From: Lunularia cruciata
Taxonomy: Eukaryota; Streptophyta; Marchantiopsida; Lunulariales; Lunulariaceae
DNA: 64,000 bases
Direction of reading: 5' to 3'
Assembly (NCBI GenBank): GCA_948567375.1
Contig: OX419759.1
Span: forward strand, 28,993,493-29,057,492
Shown: one piece after another, positions 55,210 through 64,000 of the stretch
How positions within the stretch are numbered: the first letter of the stretch is position 1
Layout: the number at the start of each line of letters is the position of its first letter
The notes under the pieces: model-generated
What the model was told of the DNA's origin: nothing
Databases searched by the model: none
What the model saw: only the letters and a program-made list of their open reading frames with translations
Program-made: the position numbers and the translations under genes

Positions 55210-56160
55210 GCCATGGCTACACTCTCTTGCTTGACGTTTAGAGCGGTTCGGGATACACCATGCCCGGTGTGTCACCAATGCTCATTCTTGCAAGGGACAA
55301 AGACACATGTTGCAAGGGTGCACAAGGACTATGATTGGACCACTTGGGATGCCCACATGAGACGAGCGGCCACATCAACAACAATGACACTTGAGATTAC
55401 ACACGCTTCTTCTATCCCTTTGTTGACCGTTCCAAGGATACCAATCTAATCGTGGGAGTGGTTGGCTTCTCAAGTGGGTTGCATTTTAGGGTTATTTGAG
55501 ACTAGTTTCCATATCCATGTCTATTCCATAGGCTACCCCATACACTCCATGATGAGGCTAGACATGCTTTTTGCCTAACACTTGATCATTTGGCACGTGA
55601 TCCCTTGGACGAGTTAACATGGTCCATATCCTCTTATTCCCTCGATGGTGTCTTCATTATGCTAGAGGAGGATGTGCAGGGCATAGAAAGGTGGCTGCTA
55701 GATTTTGTCTATTAGGATGTGTAGGGCATAGAGAGGTGGCTGCTAGACTTTTTCTATTTTGAGTGGGCAATTGGGCAGCCCTTCAAGAGGAGTCTATTAG
55801 GGCTACACTTTTTAGGAGACAGGTTTCACCACAAGATACCATAGAGTCCATTGGATTAAGACGGTGTAGGACATTGCATCAGGCTGGAGAATTTAGTAGA
55901 GCAACATAGGCGCTACATCCTTTGTCTATGGCAAGTCCTATTGATGAGACTATCTCTTCCCTATGCTCACTCCATCCTATAGCAGTAGAGGGACTACCAC
56001 TAGAGGTCTTAGATTATTAACTTGGGGAGCCTTTATGTCTTGATAGGTCGCTTTATGCACAAGCATTGTGCACTACACCTTGCCTTTCCTCAAGAAGCTT
56101 GTCAAGGATAGTTTATGAGCACCTTAAAGATTGCTTTAAGGAAAATGATCCTTCTAGTGG
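55210..56160 (+). pseudogene. N-terminal region with C2H2 finger, third L1 copy
   Basis: Contains CPVCHQCSFLQGTKTHVARVH, a C-X2-C-X11-H-X4-H finger, the best-preserved in the window. It is followed by DWTTWDAHMRRA and ASSIPLLTVPRIPI. Later fragments (SLCSLHP, LPLEVLDY) match the plus copy. Stops break it. Confidence 0.55.
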
Positions 56161-56269
56161 TTTTACCTAGTTGTTTCAAGTGGCTGCAATAATAGCAAAA
56201 GGAGACATTCTTATGTTCGTTAGCTATGTGTTAGGTGCTAGTTGACTTCTCGTGATAGAGAAGGATATG

Positions 56270-57020
56270 AGGGGGGGGAGGGAGCATTAGACTGACTACT
56301 ATTGGAGAGATCTTTTTGTGTTTGATCAATCGTACCATTGTCCTTCAACATCATTTTCACTTTCAACAACACCTCAATCCACATCAATTTGGAGTAGCTA
56401 TACCAGGAGGATGTGAGGATATCTCTAGGCATTAAGGCACTCCTAGATATCTATCTAGAGTGTGTCGTCCTACAAGTGGATGTTGAGAACAATTTTAAAA
56501 ACATCTCATATGCATCCATCTTTAGAGAGCTTAGGGAGGTTGTTGGATCAGTGGCAAGTCTTACTCCTTTTGTGTGGTCTTTTTATGGCTCTCTTGCTTC
56601 CTTTACTACAAGCATAGTTGTTCACAGGAAGGAGTTACCGTCTTGGAGTCAACTATTGATACATGTTAGGGAGATCCTTTAGGGGGACCCTTATTTGCCA
56701 TGGTTTACTTTAGAGCTCTCCTATCTGCTACTTTGGCCATGCTAGGTTGTATATTTCTCTCCTTGACAGATGATACACACATTGTGAGCCCTGTAGATCA
56801 GATTAGGCATGCTTTTGACCACTTGACTCTTGACCTACATCTAGTAGGCTTGAAAGTCAAGGTGTCAAATTGTAGGGCATGGTCCCCTTTAGTTATCCCT
56901 TCCCACCTTGAGCTTCCAAAGGAGTGTATTATATCTATAGATGGACTACATGTTCTTGGAGTTGCCAATAGGATCCGAGGATTTTGTCATATGCTTCTTA
57001 GACATTGCGCTTGTAGATGA
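56270..57020 (+). pseudogene. Reverse transcriptase, third L1 copy
   Basis: VVLQVDVENNFKNISYASIF is motif A (the FN of FNS changed), then SVASLTPFVWSFYGSLA, a stop in the motif B region (the GDPLG equivalent is in the next frame at about 56670), and CIFLSLTDDTHIVSPVDQIR, in which the Asp-Asp pair is intact, then LVGLKVKVSNCRAWSPLVIP. It joins without the LTR insertion seen at the same place in the plus copy. Confidence 0.7.
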
Positions 57021-57078
57021 TGTTCTTCATGTGGATGACTTCCATTACTAGGAGATCCGCAGGTGGCATTTGGTATAC

Positions 57079-57528
57079 TATCATGCCATTTGTAGTGTTG
57101 CATCTAGATTGCTCGGACACTAAAGTTGTAGTGATAGTAGTTAGAGTTATTTTAGCAATTTCTCAGAGAATACTTTCCGATGGTCAGATTTTGTGTTTGG
57201 GGTACTGACTTCACAATGGAGCCCACCGTCATTTTGCACCATTTGCACCGTCAAGTGTGCCGTCAGTGGGACCATTAGGGTTTTAGACCTAGCTTGAGTC
57301 CATGGGTATACTTTTGAAGTGCAACTCTAGAGAGCTCACTTCTCTAATGTTGAGCCTTCGAGTTCCTAGCTATGGTGGACAGAGGCCAATGAGCGTCACC
57401 TAGATTCTCTTAGCTAGAGTTGGTGTGGCGTGACTATAATTAGTGCCCAGTTGTTGGCAGTTTAGAGAGTGACAGATCAAGTACTGATCTAAGTTGAGTT
57501 GATTTGAGAGTTGTAAACAATCTGATTA
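57079..57528 (+). repeat. Block Y, 5' end of copy C
   Basis: 450 bp from TATCATGCCATTTG (first G changed to A) to CTGATTA, followed by CATCAAAGAAGTG as in A and B. The flank on the left is LINE sequence, without X. Confidence 0.8.
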
Positions 57529-58048
57529 CATCAAAGAAGTGAAGTCAAGGAGAAATCGGGTGCAAGAACTTTGAATGTTGATGGTATCTCTAAGCTCCGT
57601 GGATCATTGGTAGCTCAATTGAAGTTTAGTTTTCACTAGGGTGCAAAAGCTCATTTCTTGATGTAGATTTGGCAGCAAGGTGGATAGTGTGCAGAAGCGT
57701 TGGCCAATTTTTGAGCAAAGAAGAATCAATTTTTGAGCAGTGGTTGTGATTTTGAACTCAAGAGTTGAAGGTAGGACCAATTTGTTGTGGGTTGTGCTCA
57801 AAAAGTAAAATCAAAGGTGAAGTTGGGAAGCTATTCTTGTGAATATGTGATTTGGAGAAACTCATGTTTTCAATTTAGCTCAAGTGAAGAGTTAGTGGAG
57901 GATTTGGTGGTCAGCCAAATTTAGGTTTTATGTCAGATTTTGCTAGAGTTTATGTTAGATTTGGCCAGATTTAGAGGAGTTTTGTCAGATTTTGGAGGAG
58001 GTTCAAAGTGGCAAGAAGAAATGCCTTATTTGGCATTTAGAGGCTTTG

Positions 58049-58111
58049 AGGCATAGGGCTGTGGGCTATGAGAGGCTAATGAGGCCTCTCATAGCCCACA
58101 GCCCTATGCCT
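58049..58111. repeat. Perfect 28-bp hairpin in the copy C leader
   Basis: The arm 58049-58076 is the exact reverse complement of 58084-58111 (7-base loop). Copy B has only one arm-like stretch at this place, so the hairpin arose in copy C after the copies split. Confidence 0.85.
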
Positions 58112-58178
58112 GAGGCTAGCTAGTTTAGAGTAGATCTTGGTCATTGGTTGGCAAATGTGCCTTTCCTATTGGATTGTG

Positions 58179-58248
58179 CGCAATAGGGTTTGACCCCTAG
58201 ATCTCTTGTTCCTAGACTGGTGCCCTAGCCAATTGGTCCACCCTCACT
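58179..58248 (-). other. tRNA-like segment in the leader of copy C
   Basis: Same as in copy B: GTGGACCAATTGGCTAGGGC and TAGGG-GTCAAA-CCCTA on the minus strand. Low confidence as a tRNA relic. Confidence 0.3.
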
Positions 58249-58855
58249 TGTTGTCCTAGTGTTTGTGCCACTGTTATCTATACACTTGTAGCTTTGGCTA
58301 GAAGAGGCAATTTGATCCCATTCTTGGTTATCATGGTAGTTTAGGACTTAGATATGAACTTCTCTTATGTCAAATACCAAATGATGGCAGAGTAAATCCC
58401 GTGTTGTTTTATGAGATGGAGAGTTTTTGTTTAGATTTCTTGTGATTGGACCCTCTCCATTCTTTACTTCTTGTTTGTGCACCATGTTTGTGTGAGGTGC
58501 CTTGACTTTTGAGCATTGGTGCTCTAGTGTGCTCTCGGTAGTGAGACTGGAGTGATGACCAATCAGACTACCTTTGTGTCTCTCTGGTGAGGCAAGAAGT
58601 GATGATCTGTAGACCGTGAGAGTGCATGTTGTGATGACAGGTTACAAGTTGCCCTTTCTCTTAGTGTAGTTATCTTTGTTAGAGTTATATTAGTGAGTGG
58701 TGTTTTATGGATATTGGCACTTGGTGGTGCTTAGTTGGTGATGGCACTTGGTGAGGTACTTGTGGTTGCAACTTGCGGTTGCAGTTTATGGTTTTGGTTT
58801 TGGTTTGTGGTTGCAATTGCGGTTACTTTGTCACAATAGAGTTTGTTGGGGATTC

Positions 58856-60380
58856 CAGAGGAGTTAGCCCTGTAGTGCGCAATAGGTTTACTTGGAGTGG
58901 CACTTGGTATCTCATGTTCCAATGAGGGAGGAGATTGATGCTGAGTTGGAGTTTGACACAAGAGTTGATTCAATTGAGAGTGCACTTGGCGTGTCCGTAC
59001 CGTTGTTGTGGGACATGGACAAGATTTATGGGGCCTCTAAAGGCCCTAGGCATTACTCTGGTACAGTGGGTACCATTGAGTTGGATGACTTCATCCAAGA
59101 GTCTAATAGTTGGTATGATCTGCAATAGATGCAGAACTTGACTTTGTTTATACCCTTCATGGCATGGAAGGGGTTGTTTCAGCATATGGAGGGTCCGCTG
59201 ATGGATGACTACCATGAGTTCAAGAGAGCTCATTTGGAGGAGATTGAGTTATGGAGATAGTATTGGTCTCCAAACTATGTCTCTATCACTTCAAGTTTGG
59301 TGGCCAAGAGTAGATTGGCTATACCCACGAGTTCTAGCTTGAGTAGTGTTGGTGAAGCTAGTGGAGGTGCACTAGCTGGAGATAATGCTACTACAAGTGG
59401 AGGTACTGCTACACGAGGTGGTGTGGTATTGGGGTTTAACCACATGGTGATGTTCTTTTTGTGTTTGAGGTAGAACTACTAAGGAGTTGCAACATAGAGT
59501 TTGTGATGTTATGTTGTTACAGGCTACTTTGGCAGTGGTCTTTAGTTTGGCTGAGCGTATTAAGCTCAACATGGTAGAGGAGAGAGTGGTGACATCTGGA
59601 TTTGGTAGGGAGACCTCATCCACGGTTGTGACTTCTTCTAGAGTGCAACACAGTGCACCACGCCCAATTGGTTTTTGAGGACAAAGTGGATAGCCCAGAT
59701 CCTATGGAGAAAGTGGAGGGCCTAATGGAGCTAGACTCTTACCTTCATTTTTAGGTAAGCAATGAGTAGTGGTGTTGCTTGTTGGACTTATGGTGGACCT
59801 CACCATAGGAGAGAGTGTACTTAGGACAACGGACCTGATACCTCTGGTGCATCACAACCAGCATAGAGGTAGTGTGAGCATTGCCATAGATTTGGTCACA
59901 CTAATGACCAATGCTTTGACCTACACCCGGAGGAGCTCTAGTTCATGGTGGTAGAGGATCTACACCTAGTAGAGGTGCAATACCTGCCCTTACTTCTGAT
60001 ATAGCTGTGGCTACTCAGATTGAGCAGTTGGAGCAAAGATTAGCTAGTATGGCCATTGCTCAAAGGAGATGAGATTTGGGTGTTGAAGCTTCCACCTCAT
60101 ATGTTGGTGATAGAGATGCTTTGGACTTCATGTGCGGAGCAGCACAGGTGGATGCATCTGCAATAGTGACTAGGAGTGCAGTACGTGCTCTAGAGCCTAG
60201 AGGAGCATCAATGGAGTTGGACCCATAGAGGCCTAGAGGAGAGGTTGGGAGACAAGTTAGACTTCCCCAGTCTTTCATGCTATCTGAGACATTGCAGATG
60301 ACATCCATGGCTCCTAGACGTCCCAGTGCAAGTGTGGTAGGTGGTGATGGAGTGCATGATTGACTACTTGCTAGTCAACC
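58856..60380 (+). pseudogene. gag: gag of copy C
   Basis: N-terminal domain EEIDAELEFDTRVDSIESAL and ELDDFIQESNSWYDLQ, a shortened capsid part (LQHRVCDVMLLQATLAVVFSLAERIKLNMVEERVV), then in another frame a zinc knuckle CEHCHRFGHTNDQC with all four ligands present, and the linker QIEQLEQRLASMAIAQRR. The first capsid helices are partly deleted (near 59430-59480). Stops and frame changes throughout. Confidence 0.65.
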
Positions 60381-60411
60381 ACTTGCTACTACACAGACTG
60401 AGTCTAGCACA

Positions 60412-61080
60412 ATGTTGGAGGCGGCTCAGCTGATTATGCGGTGCTCTTTGTTTTCAGCCAGTGATATGTTTACATTGGGAGTTGACCTAGCTCCAATGTT
60501 CCAATTGGCTGCCACACTTTATGAGAGTAGGGATGATGCGGTTCCTACTACTAGAGCAGAGGTGGTTGGTAGTGGAGCTGACTTGGTTGAGGAGCATGGG
60601 ATCCGTTCAGCGACCCGTGGTTTATGGCAGGCAACAACTACTAGATTGGAGGAGTTGCCAGCTAGACCGGCCTTTGAGAGAGTGCAATTCACACCTGGTG
60701 TTGTCATATGGGGGATTTTCCGTTTGGTGGGACCTTCAGGGAAGGTCTATACACCATAGAGAGTCTTATTAGACTCTAGTGCACAACCTCTTATGTTGGG
60801 GAAGGCTGCAATAGTCGGTCTGGACTTACGGAAGACCAATGTGGAGAGGTGTCCATTTCAGATCCAAACATCTTTAGGTGGTGGTTTGACACAATACATC
60901 ACACGTGGGGAGCTTGTTGTCTAGCTTCAACCTGGTCATCCGACTGATAGCTCGGTGGTGAGAGCTTAGGCTATTGCGACAATAGTTGAGTCATATGATG
61001 TGCTAATTGGGAGAGCAGTGTTATACCCCATGGGTTTCAACTTTGACTATTGGGAGGAGACAACCTCCTATAGACCAGGT
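60412..61080 (+). pseudogene. Gag-protease linker and protease of copy C
   Basis: The linker ORF (60412-60759) continues in the same frame past a TAG into LLDSSAQPLMLGKAAIV, the protease active site with DSG changed to DSS, then TQYITRGELVV and ESYDVLIGRAVLYP. So linker and protease shared one frame before decay. Confidence 0.6.
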
Positions 61081-61157
61081 TGGCAGTCCGGTGAGCAATA
61101 GGTATGTTGCCTACCAATATGCTTTAGTAGTGGCAGTCTTGGCTCACTACAATCTAA

Positions 61158-62430
61158 GACCATGGCAACATCAATTTTAGCTTTCATTGGTGTAGTTACT
61201 TGGCCTGGTGACTTGTTGGAGTGGAATGCCCATGCAGAGGATACTCCAGTACCAAAGGAGATCACTCGGATTTGGAGTACAAGTGGGATTGTTCCATCCA
61301 TCTTGGATGTTCCATTGTGGAGTTCAAAGGAGGCATTGTAGCAACATGTAGATCAGTTGGTGCAAGAGGCTTGAAGTGGAGCCTTCGTACCATCAGAGAT
61401 GAGTGTGAGGATGAGCCTCTAGAGTCAATTACTTTGACACCTCTAGATACCACATTCATTTCTTGGTAGTATCCAATAGAGAAGATATGTCTATTGGAGT
61501 TATTTGGTGGGATTAGCACCAGATTGGCTGCGGTATTATAGGCCGGTATACGAGTATAGAGGTACTTGTATGTAGAGAGAGATGAGACTGCTAGGCAAGT
61601 CTCTCTACATCATGTGGCACACTTGGCCTATCGGTATCTGGAGTTATTACCAATGTCAACAGTCATAGGTTACCAGAAGGCCCTACCAACAGACATTTCT
61701 TTATTGGGGGCGCATGATCTGGAGAGACATGGGCCTATTCACTTGGTGATTTTTGGATGGCCATGTCAGAGATATACATGTGCAAGCCAAGGTTTGGGTC
61801 TTCAAGATCCTCATTGTGGTGTGTTTTGGGAGATTTTATGGATACTAAGACATCTCCAGGTTCATCAGTCTATTTCTCCAATTTACCTTTTGGAGAACAT
61901 TCCTTTGATGGGTGATTCTTGCACTAGAGTGGTGGCGAGTACACATCAAGTCCATTCTTGGATGGGACCTATTGTATTGTTGGATGTAGCCAAAGTGGGA
62001 TCACGGGCTCATCATCTTTGTCTTTGGTGGATGAACTTCTTACCCAGAGAGGTTTTACAACTTGCTTATGATGGGATTCAACAACTTGACCACATCCTTG
62101 TTGATGATATCTTGGATGTTGGACGTCAATCTCAGACAGTGGTAGTGGCTGATAGGTCACATATGGCAATGCTAAACATAGTTGGACAGCCTAGAGCTGC
62201 ATTTCCACACTCATGAGTTTCCGAGGTTCTCATGCTTTTTAAGAGGGAGGACCTGGACTTGTTTGGGAATCATAGTTATAGCAGTTGGTGGAGCCCAATG
62301 CCAATGAGAGAGAGCAAGCGATAGGTTTTTGCACCAGTATTACCACTGTTCCAGCAGTGTCAGAGGCATCCAGGCATCAGGTGTAAGGTCAAGCTCTGGA
62401 CTTGAATTGTTTGACCTGGATTATAAGCCT
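61158..62430 (+). pseudogene. C5 DNA-cytosine-methyltransferase-like domain of copy C
   Basis: The spacer and motif I (CLLELFGGISTRLAAVL; last Gly changed to Arg) lie before a TAG at about 61540. Then 61566-62216 is open for 217 codons: YVERDETARQ (motif II region), IFGWPCQR with the catalytic Cys at residue 67 (61764-61766), QGLGLQDPHCGVFWE, LLENIPLMGDS (motif VI, residues 110-120), GSRAHHLCLWWMNFL (motif VIII) and VVVADRSHMAMLNIVGQPRA. A one-base loss at about 62203 breaks the frame; the motif IX-X region is still readable beyond (ANEREQAIGFCTSI, then EASRHQV). Two independent copies with the same domain in the same place show it belongs to the element. Confidence 0.75.
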
Positions 62431-62664
62431 TGGCTTGGCAAAGGAGCATAGGATGTGCTTGATAGGCATCACTACTCAGACACTTGTGAGCCATGTGCCT
62501 ATCGAGACGATTCAAGCACATGCTAGGAGCGATGAACTGGGTGGATATGGTATTCTTGGGACATAGCCAGTAGCTACTAGGGAGAGTGGTCTACTTCAAG
62601 TCCATCCAGGTGAGCGTGGACTACTTGGATTACACCCTTGGTCCACTAGGGATGTAGCTAGAGT

Positions 62665-63354
62665 GGTTTGCAAACTTCTATTGCCGCTATGTTAGAGGAT
62701 TTAGTGCCATTGCCAAGCCCTTGACGAAGCTGACCAAGCTTACACAATAGTGGTATTGGGGAGATGAGCAGGAGAGAGCTTTTGTAGAGCTCAAGGAGAG
62801 GTTGACATTTGCTCCTATTTTGAGGAGACCGATTAGAGGATGACCATTTCAAGTTCATACTGATTGGAGTATGTTGGGGCTTGGAGCAGTGCTCACCCAG
62901 CATGATGATGAGAAGAAGGAGTTTATGGTGACCTATACTAGTTGCTCCAACAATTCAACAAAGGCAAAGTATAGTTCATATGAGGGAGAGTACTTGGCAG
63001 CTGTTTGGGCAGTAGTACATTTTTGATGTTACCTATTTGGTAACCCCTTCACTCTCATCATTGATCATCAGCCACTAAAGTGGTTGTTGAAGCCCGACAA
63101 GCTTTCAAGGAAGCTTGCACAATGGGCTCTGATTTTATAGGAGTATAATTTCACGATTATTCATAGACCTAGAGTGGTGAACCGTGATGTAGATGGGTTG
63201 AGTAGAAACCCATGTCCCAACCAGCAAGATCAGACCATAGCACATTGGCATGGTGAGATAGATGAGGAGATGGAGCCAGGTTGGCATGCATTGGCCTTTT
63301 TGTGTGTATTTTCTAAAGCTTTGGTGGTATCTCTCTCAATGCATATAGGAGGAG
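62665..63354 (+). pseudogene. RT thumb and RNase H of copy C after a deletion
   Basis: The sequence jumps from the post-methyltransferase linker to ANFYCRYVRGFSAIAKPLTKLTK (thumb), then DWSMLGLGAVLTQHDDEKKEF, KYSSYEGEYLAAVWAVVHF, LFGNPFTLIIDHQPLKWLLK (the Asp of DH kept) and NRDVDGLSRNPC. Compared with B about 1 kb is gone, including all RT catalytic motifs. It ends where copy D is inserted. Confidence 0.7.
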
Positions 63355-63460
63355 TGTCATGCATATATACATCGCTACACAACATACATCACTATGAACA
63401 TCATACACAATAGAAGCACAACTCACACATAAGTCATACATAAATTCTAAAGTGCCATAA
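63355..63460 (-). repeat. Block X, terminal copy of D
   Basis: 106 bp, from TTATGGCACTTTAGAA to ATATATGCATGACA on the minus strand. Confidence 0.8.
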
Positions 63461-63905
63461 TAATCAGATTGTTTACAACTCAAATCAATTGAACTCAGAT
63501 CAATACTTGATTTGATCCTCAACAACTTGCTAACAACTAGGTATTGATTACAGTCAAGCTACACCCACTCTAGCTAAGAGACTCCGGGTGATGCTCACCG
63601 ACTTTCTATGCACTCTAGCCAGGAACTCGAAGGCTCAACATCAAAGAAGTGAGCTCTCTAGAGCTGCACTTCCATGGTATACTCTTGATTTTGACCTAGG
63701 TCTCATCCCAACGGTCCCGCTGACGGCACACCCGATGGTGTGGACGGTGCAAGTGATGGTGGGCCCCACCATGAAGTAAGTACCCTAAACACAAATTTGA
63801 TCGTTGGAAAGTAGTCTATGAGTAAGTGCCAAAATACCTCTAACTACTAACACTGGAACTCCAATGTTTGAGCAATCTAGATGTGACATCACAAATGGCA
63901 TGACA
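63461..63905 (-). repeat. Block Y, 3' copy of D
   Basis: 445 bp from TGTCATGCCATTTG to CTGATTA on the minus strand, joined directly to X on both sides. Confidence 0.85.
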
Positions 63906-63907
63906 GC

Positions 63908-64000
63908 TGTCATGCATATGTACATTGCTACACAACATACATCGTTGTCAACATCATACAAAATAAAAGCACAACTCACACTTAAGTCATACATAAACTC
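63908..64000 (-). repeat. Block X, internal copy of D (cut by the window end)
   Basis: Minus strand ...GAGTTTATGTATGACTTAAG to CATATGCATGACA, then GC and block Y. The junction GCATGACA-GC-TGTCATGC is a perfect palindrome. Confidence 0.8.

Larger units (their letters stand above)
54730..57078 (+). mobile_element. LINE L1, third copy, cut by copy C
   Basis: Its leader (about 54730-55190) matches the leaders of the other L1 copies. The ORF begins near 55200 and runs through the N-terminal region to RT. It stops at 57078 inside GGCATTTGGTATAC, a word also found in the plus copy at 40347, where copy C starts. An internal duplication of a short segment occurs near 55650-55745 (GGCATAGA(A/G)AGGTGGCTGCTAGA twice). 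Confidence 0.75.
57529..58855 (+). other. Untranslated leader of copy C
   Basis: Collinear with the copy B leader. It includes a perfect hairpin and the antisense tRNA-like segment listed separately. No ORF of note. Confidence 0.6.
57079..63354 (+). mobile_element. Copy C of the methyltransferase-gypsy family, RT deleted, interrupted by copy D
   Basis: Starts with block Y inside an L1 LINE. Leader, gag with one clear zinc knuckle, protease and methyltransferase are collinear with B. About 1 kb covering the end of the linker and the RT is missing: at about 62665 the sequence jumps to the thumb/RNase H part. Copy D is inserted at 63355, so integrase and the 3' end lie beyond or are lost. Confidence 0.8.
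63355..64000 (-). mobile_element. Copy D: 3' end of another member, minus strand, running out of the window
   Basis: Minus strand: block X from the window edge, GC, block Y (63905-63461), then terminal X ending GCATGACA at 63355. This reproduces the X-Y-X arrangement at the 3' end of copy B in an independent insertion. The coding part lies beyond base 64000. Confidence 0.85.

Overview
The window looks like transposon-filled DNA from a large plant genome. It is low in GC, holds no convincing intact host gene, and is packed with decayed retroelements nested in one another. The pol of the main element resembles what I know from charophyte algae and seed-free land plants, so a fern, lycophyte, bryophyte, charophyte or gymnosperm is my best guess. 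The species cannot be fixed from the sequence.

Layout. 1-6.38 kb: a decayed Ty3/gypsy element (G1) with an extra ORF before gag and a 3' LTR. 6.42-15.50 kb: minus-strand copy A of a second gypsy family, split by a nested LTR-type element E (6.85-12.54 kb). 15.5-17.5 kb: unassigned. 17.49-19.23 kb: a Mutator-like element with long TIRs and an exact 9-bp target duplication. 19.7-31.8 kb: two decayed LINEs of a second family (L2a, L2b) separated by unassigned, partly AT-rich DNA and small LINE 3' tails. 32.4-41.8 kb: two head-to-head LINEs of family L1 carrying RT and a restriction-like endonuclease, interrupted by two inverted solo LTRs and by a small LTR rich in heat-shock-element-like motifs. 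41.8-45.4 kb: more LINE tails and a foldback repeat. 45.47-54.56 kb: copy B, the most complete member of the second gypsy family. 54.7-57.08 kb: a third L1, truncated by copy C (57.08-63.35 kb), which is itself broken by copy D (63.36 kb to the window end, minus).

The noteworthy system is the A/B/C/D family. Its polyprotein order is gag, protease, a C5 DNA-cytosine-methyltransferase-like domain, RT, RNase H, DDE integrase, then a PHD finger. The methyltransferase lies between protease and RT in both B and C, with motifs I, IV (PC), VI (EN), VIII and X recognisable. The PHD finger (C4HC3) is complete in B. Cytosine methyltransferases inside gypsy-type retrotransposons have been reported from charophytes and dinoflagellates, so the idea has precedent; this exact arrangement with a C-terminal PHD finger is what deserves checking.

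The same family has odd ends. Three 5' ends (A, B, C) carry only block Y (about 447 bp). Two 3' ends (B, D) carry X-Y-X, with X about 106 bp. This is the A1...B1-A2-B2 'split direct repeat' layout known from Ngaro/PAT-type elements, yet this element encodes a DDE integrase, has TG...CA inverted ends, and B is flanked by a short direct duplication. X holds a TATA-like run just before the start of Y, so genomic 5' ends fall close to the predicted transcription start. All copies are dead (stops, frameshifts, deletions).
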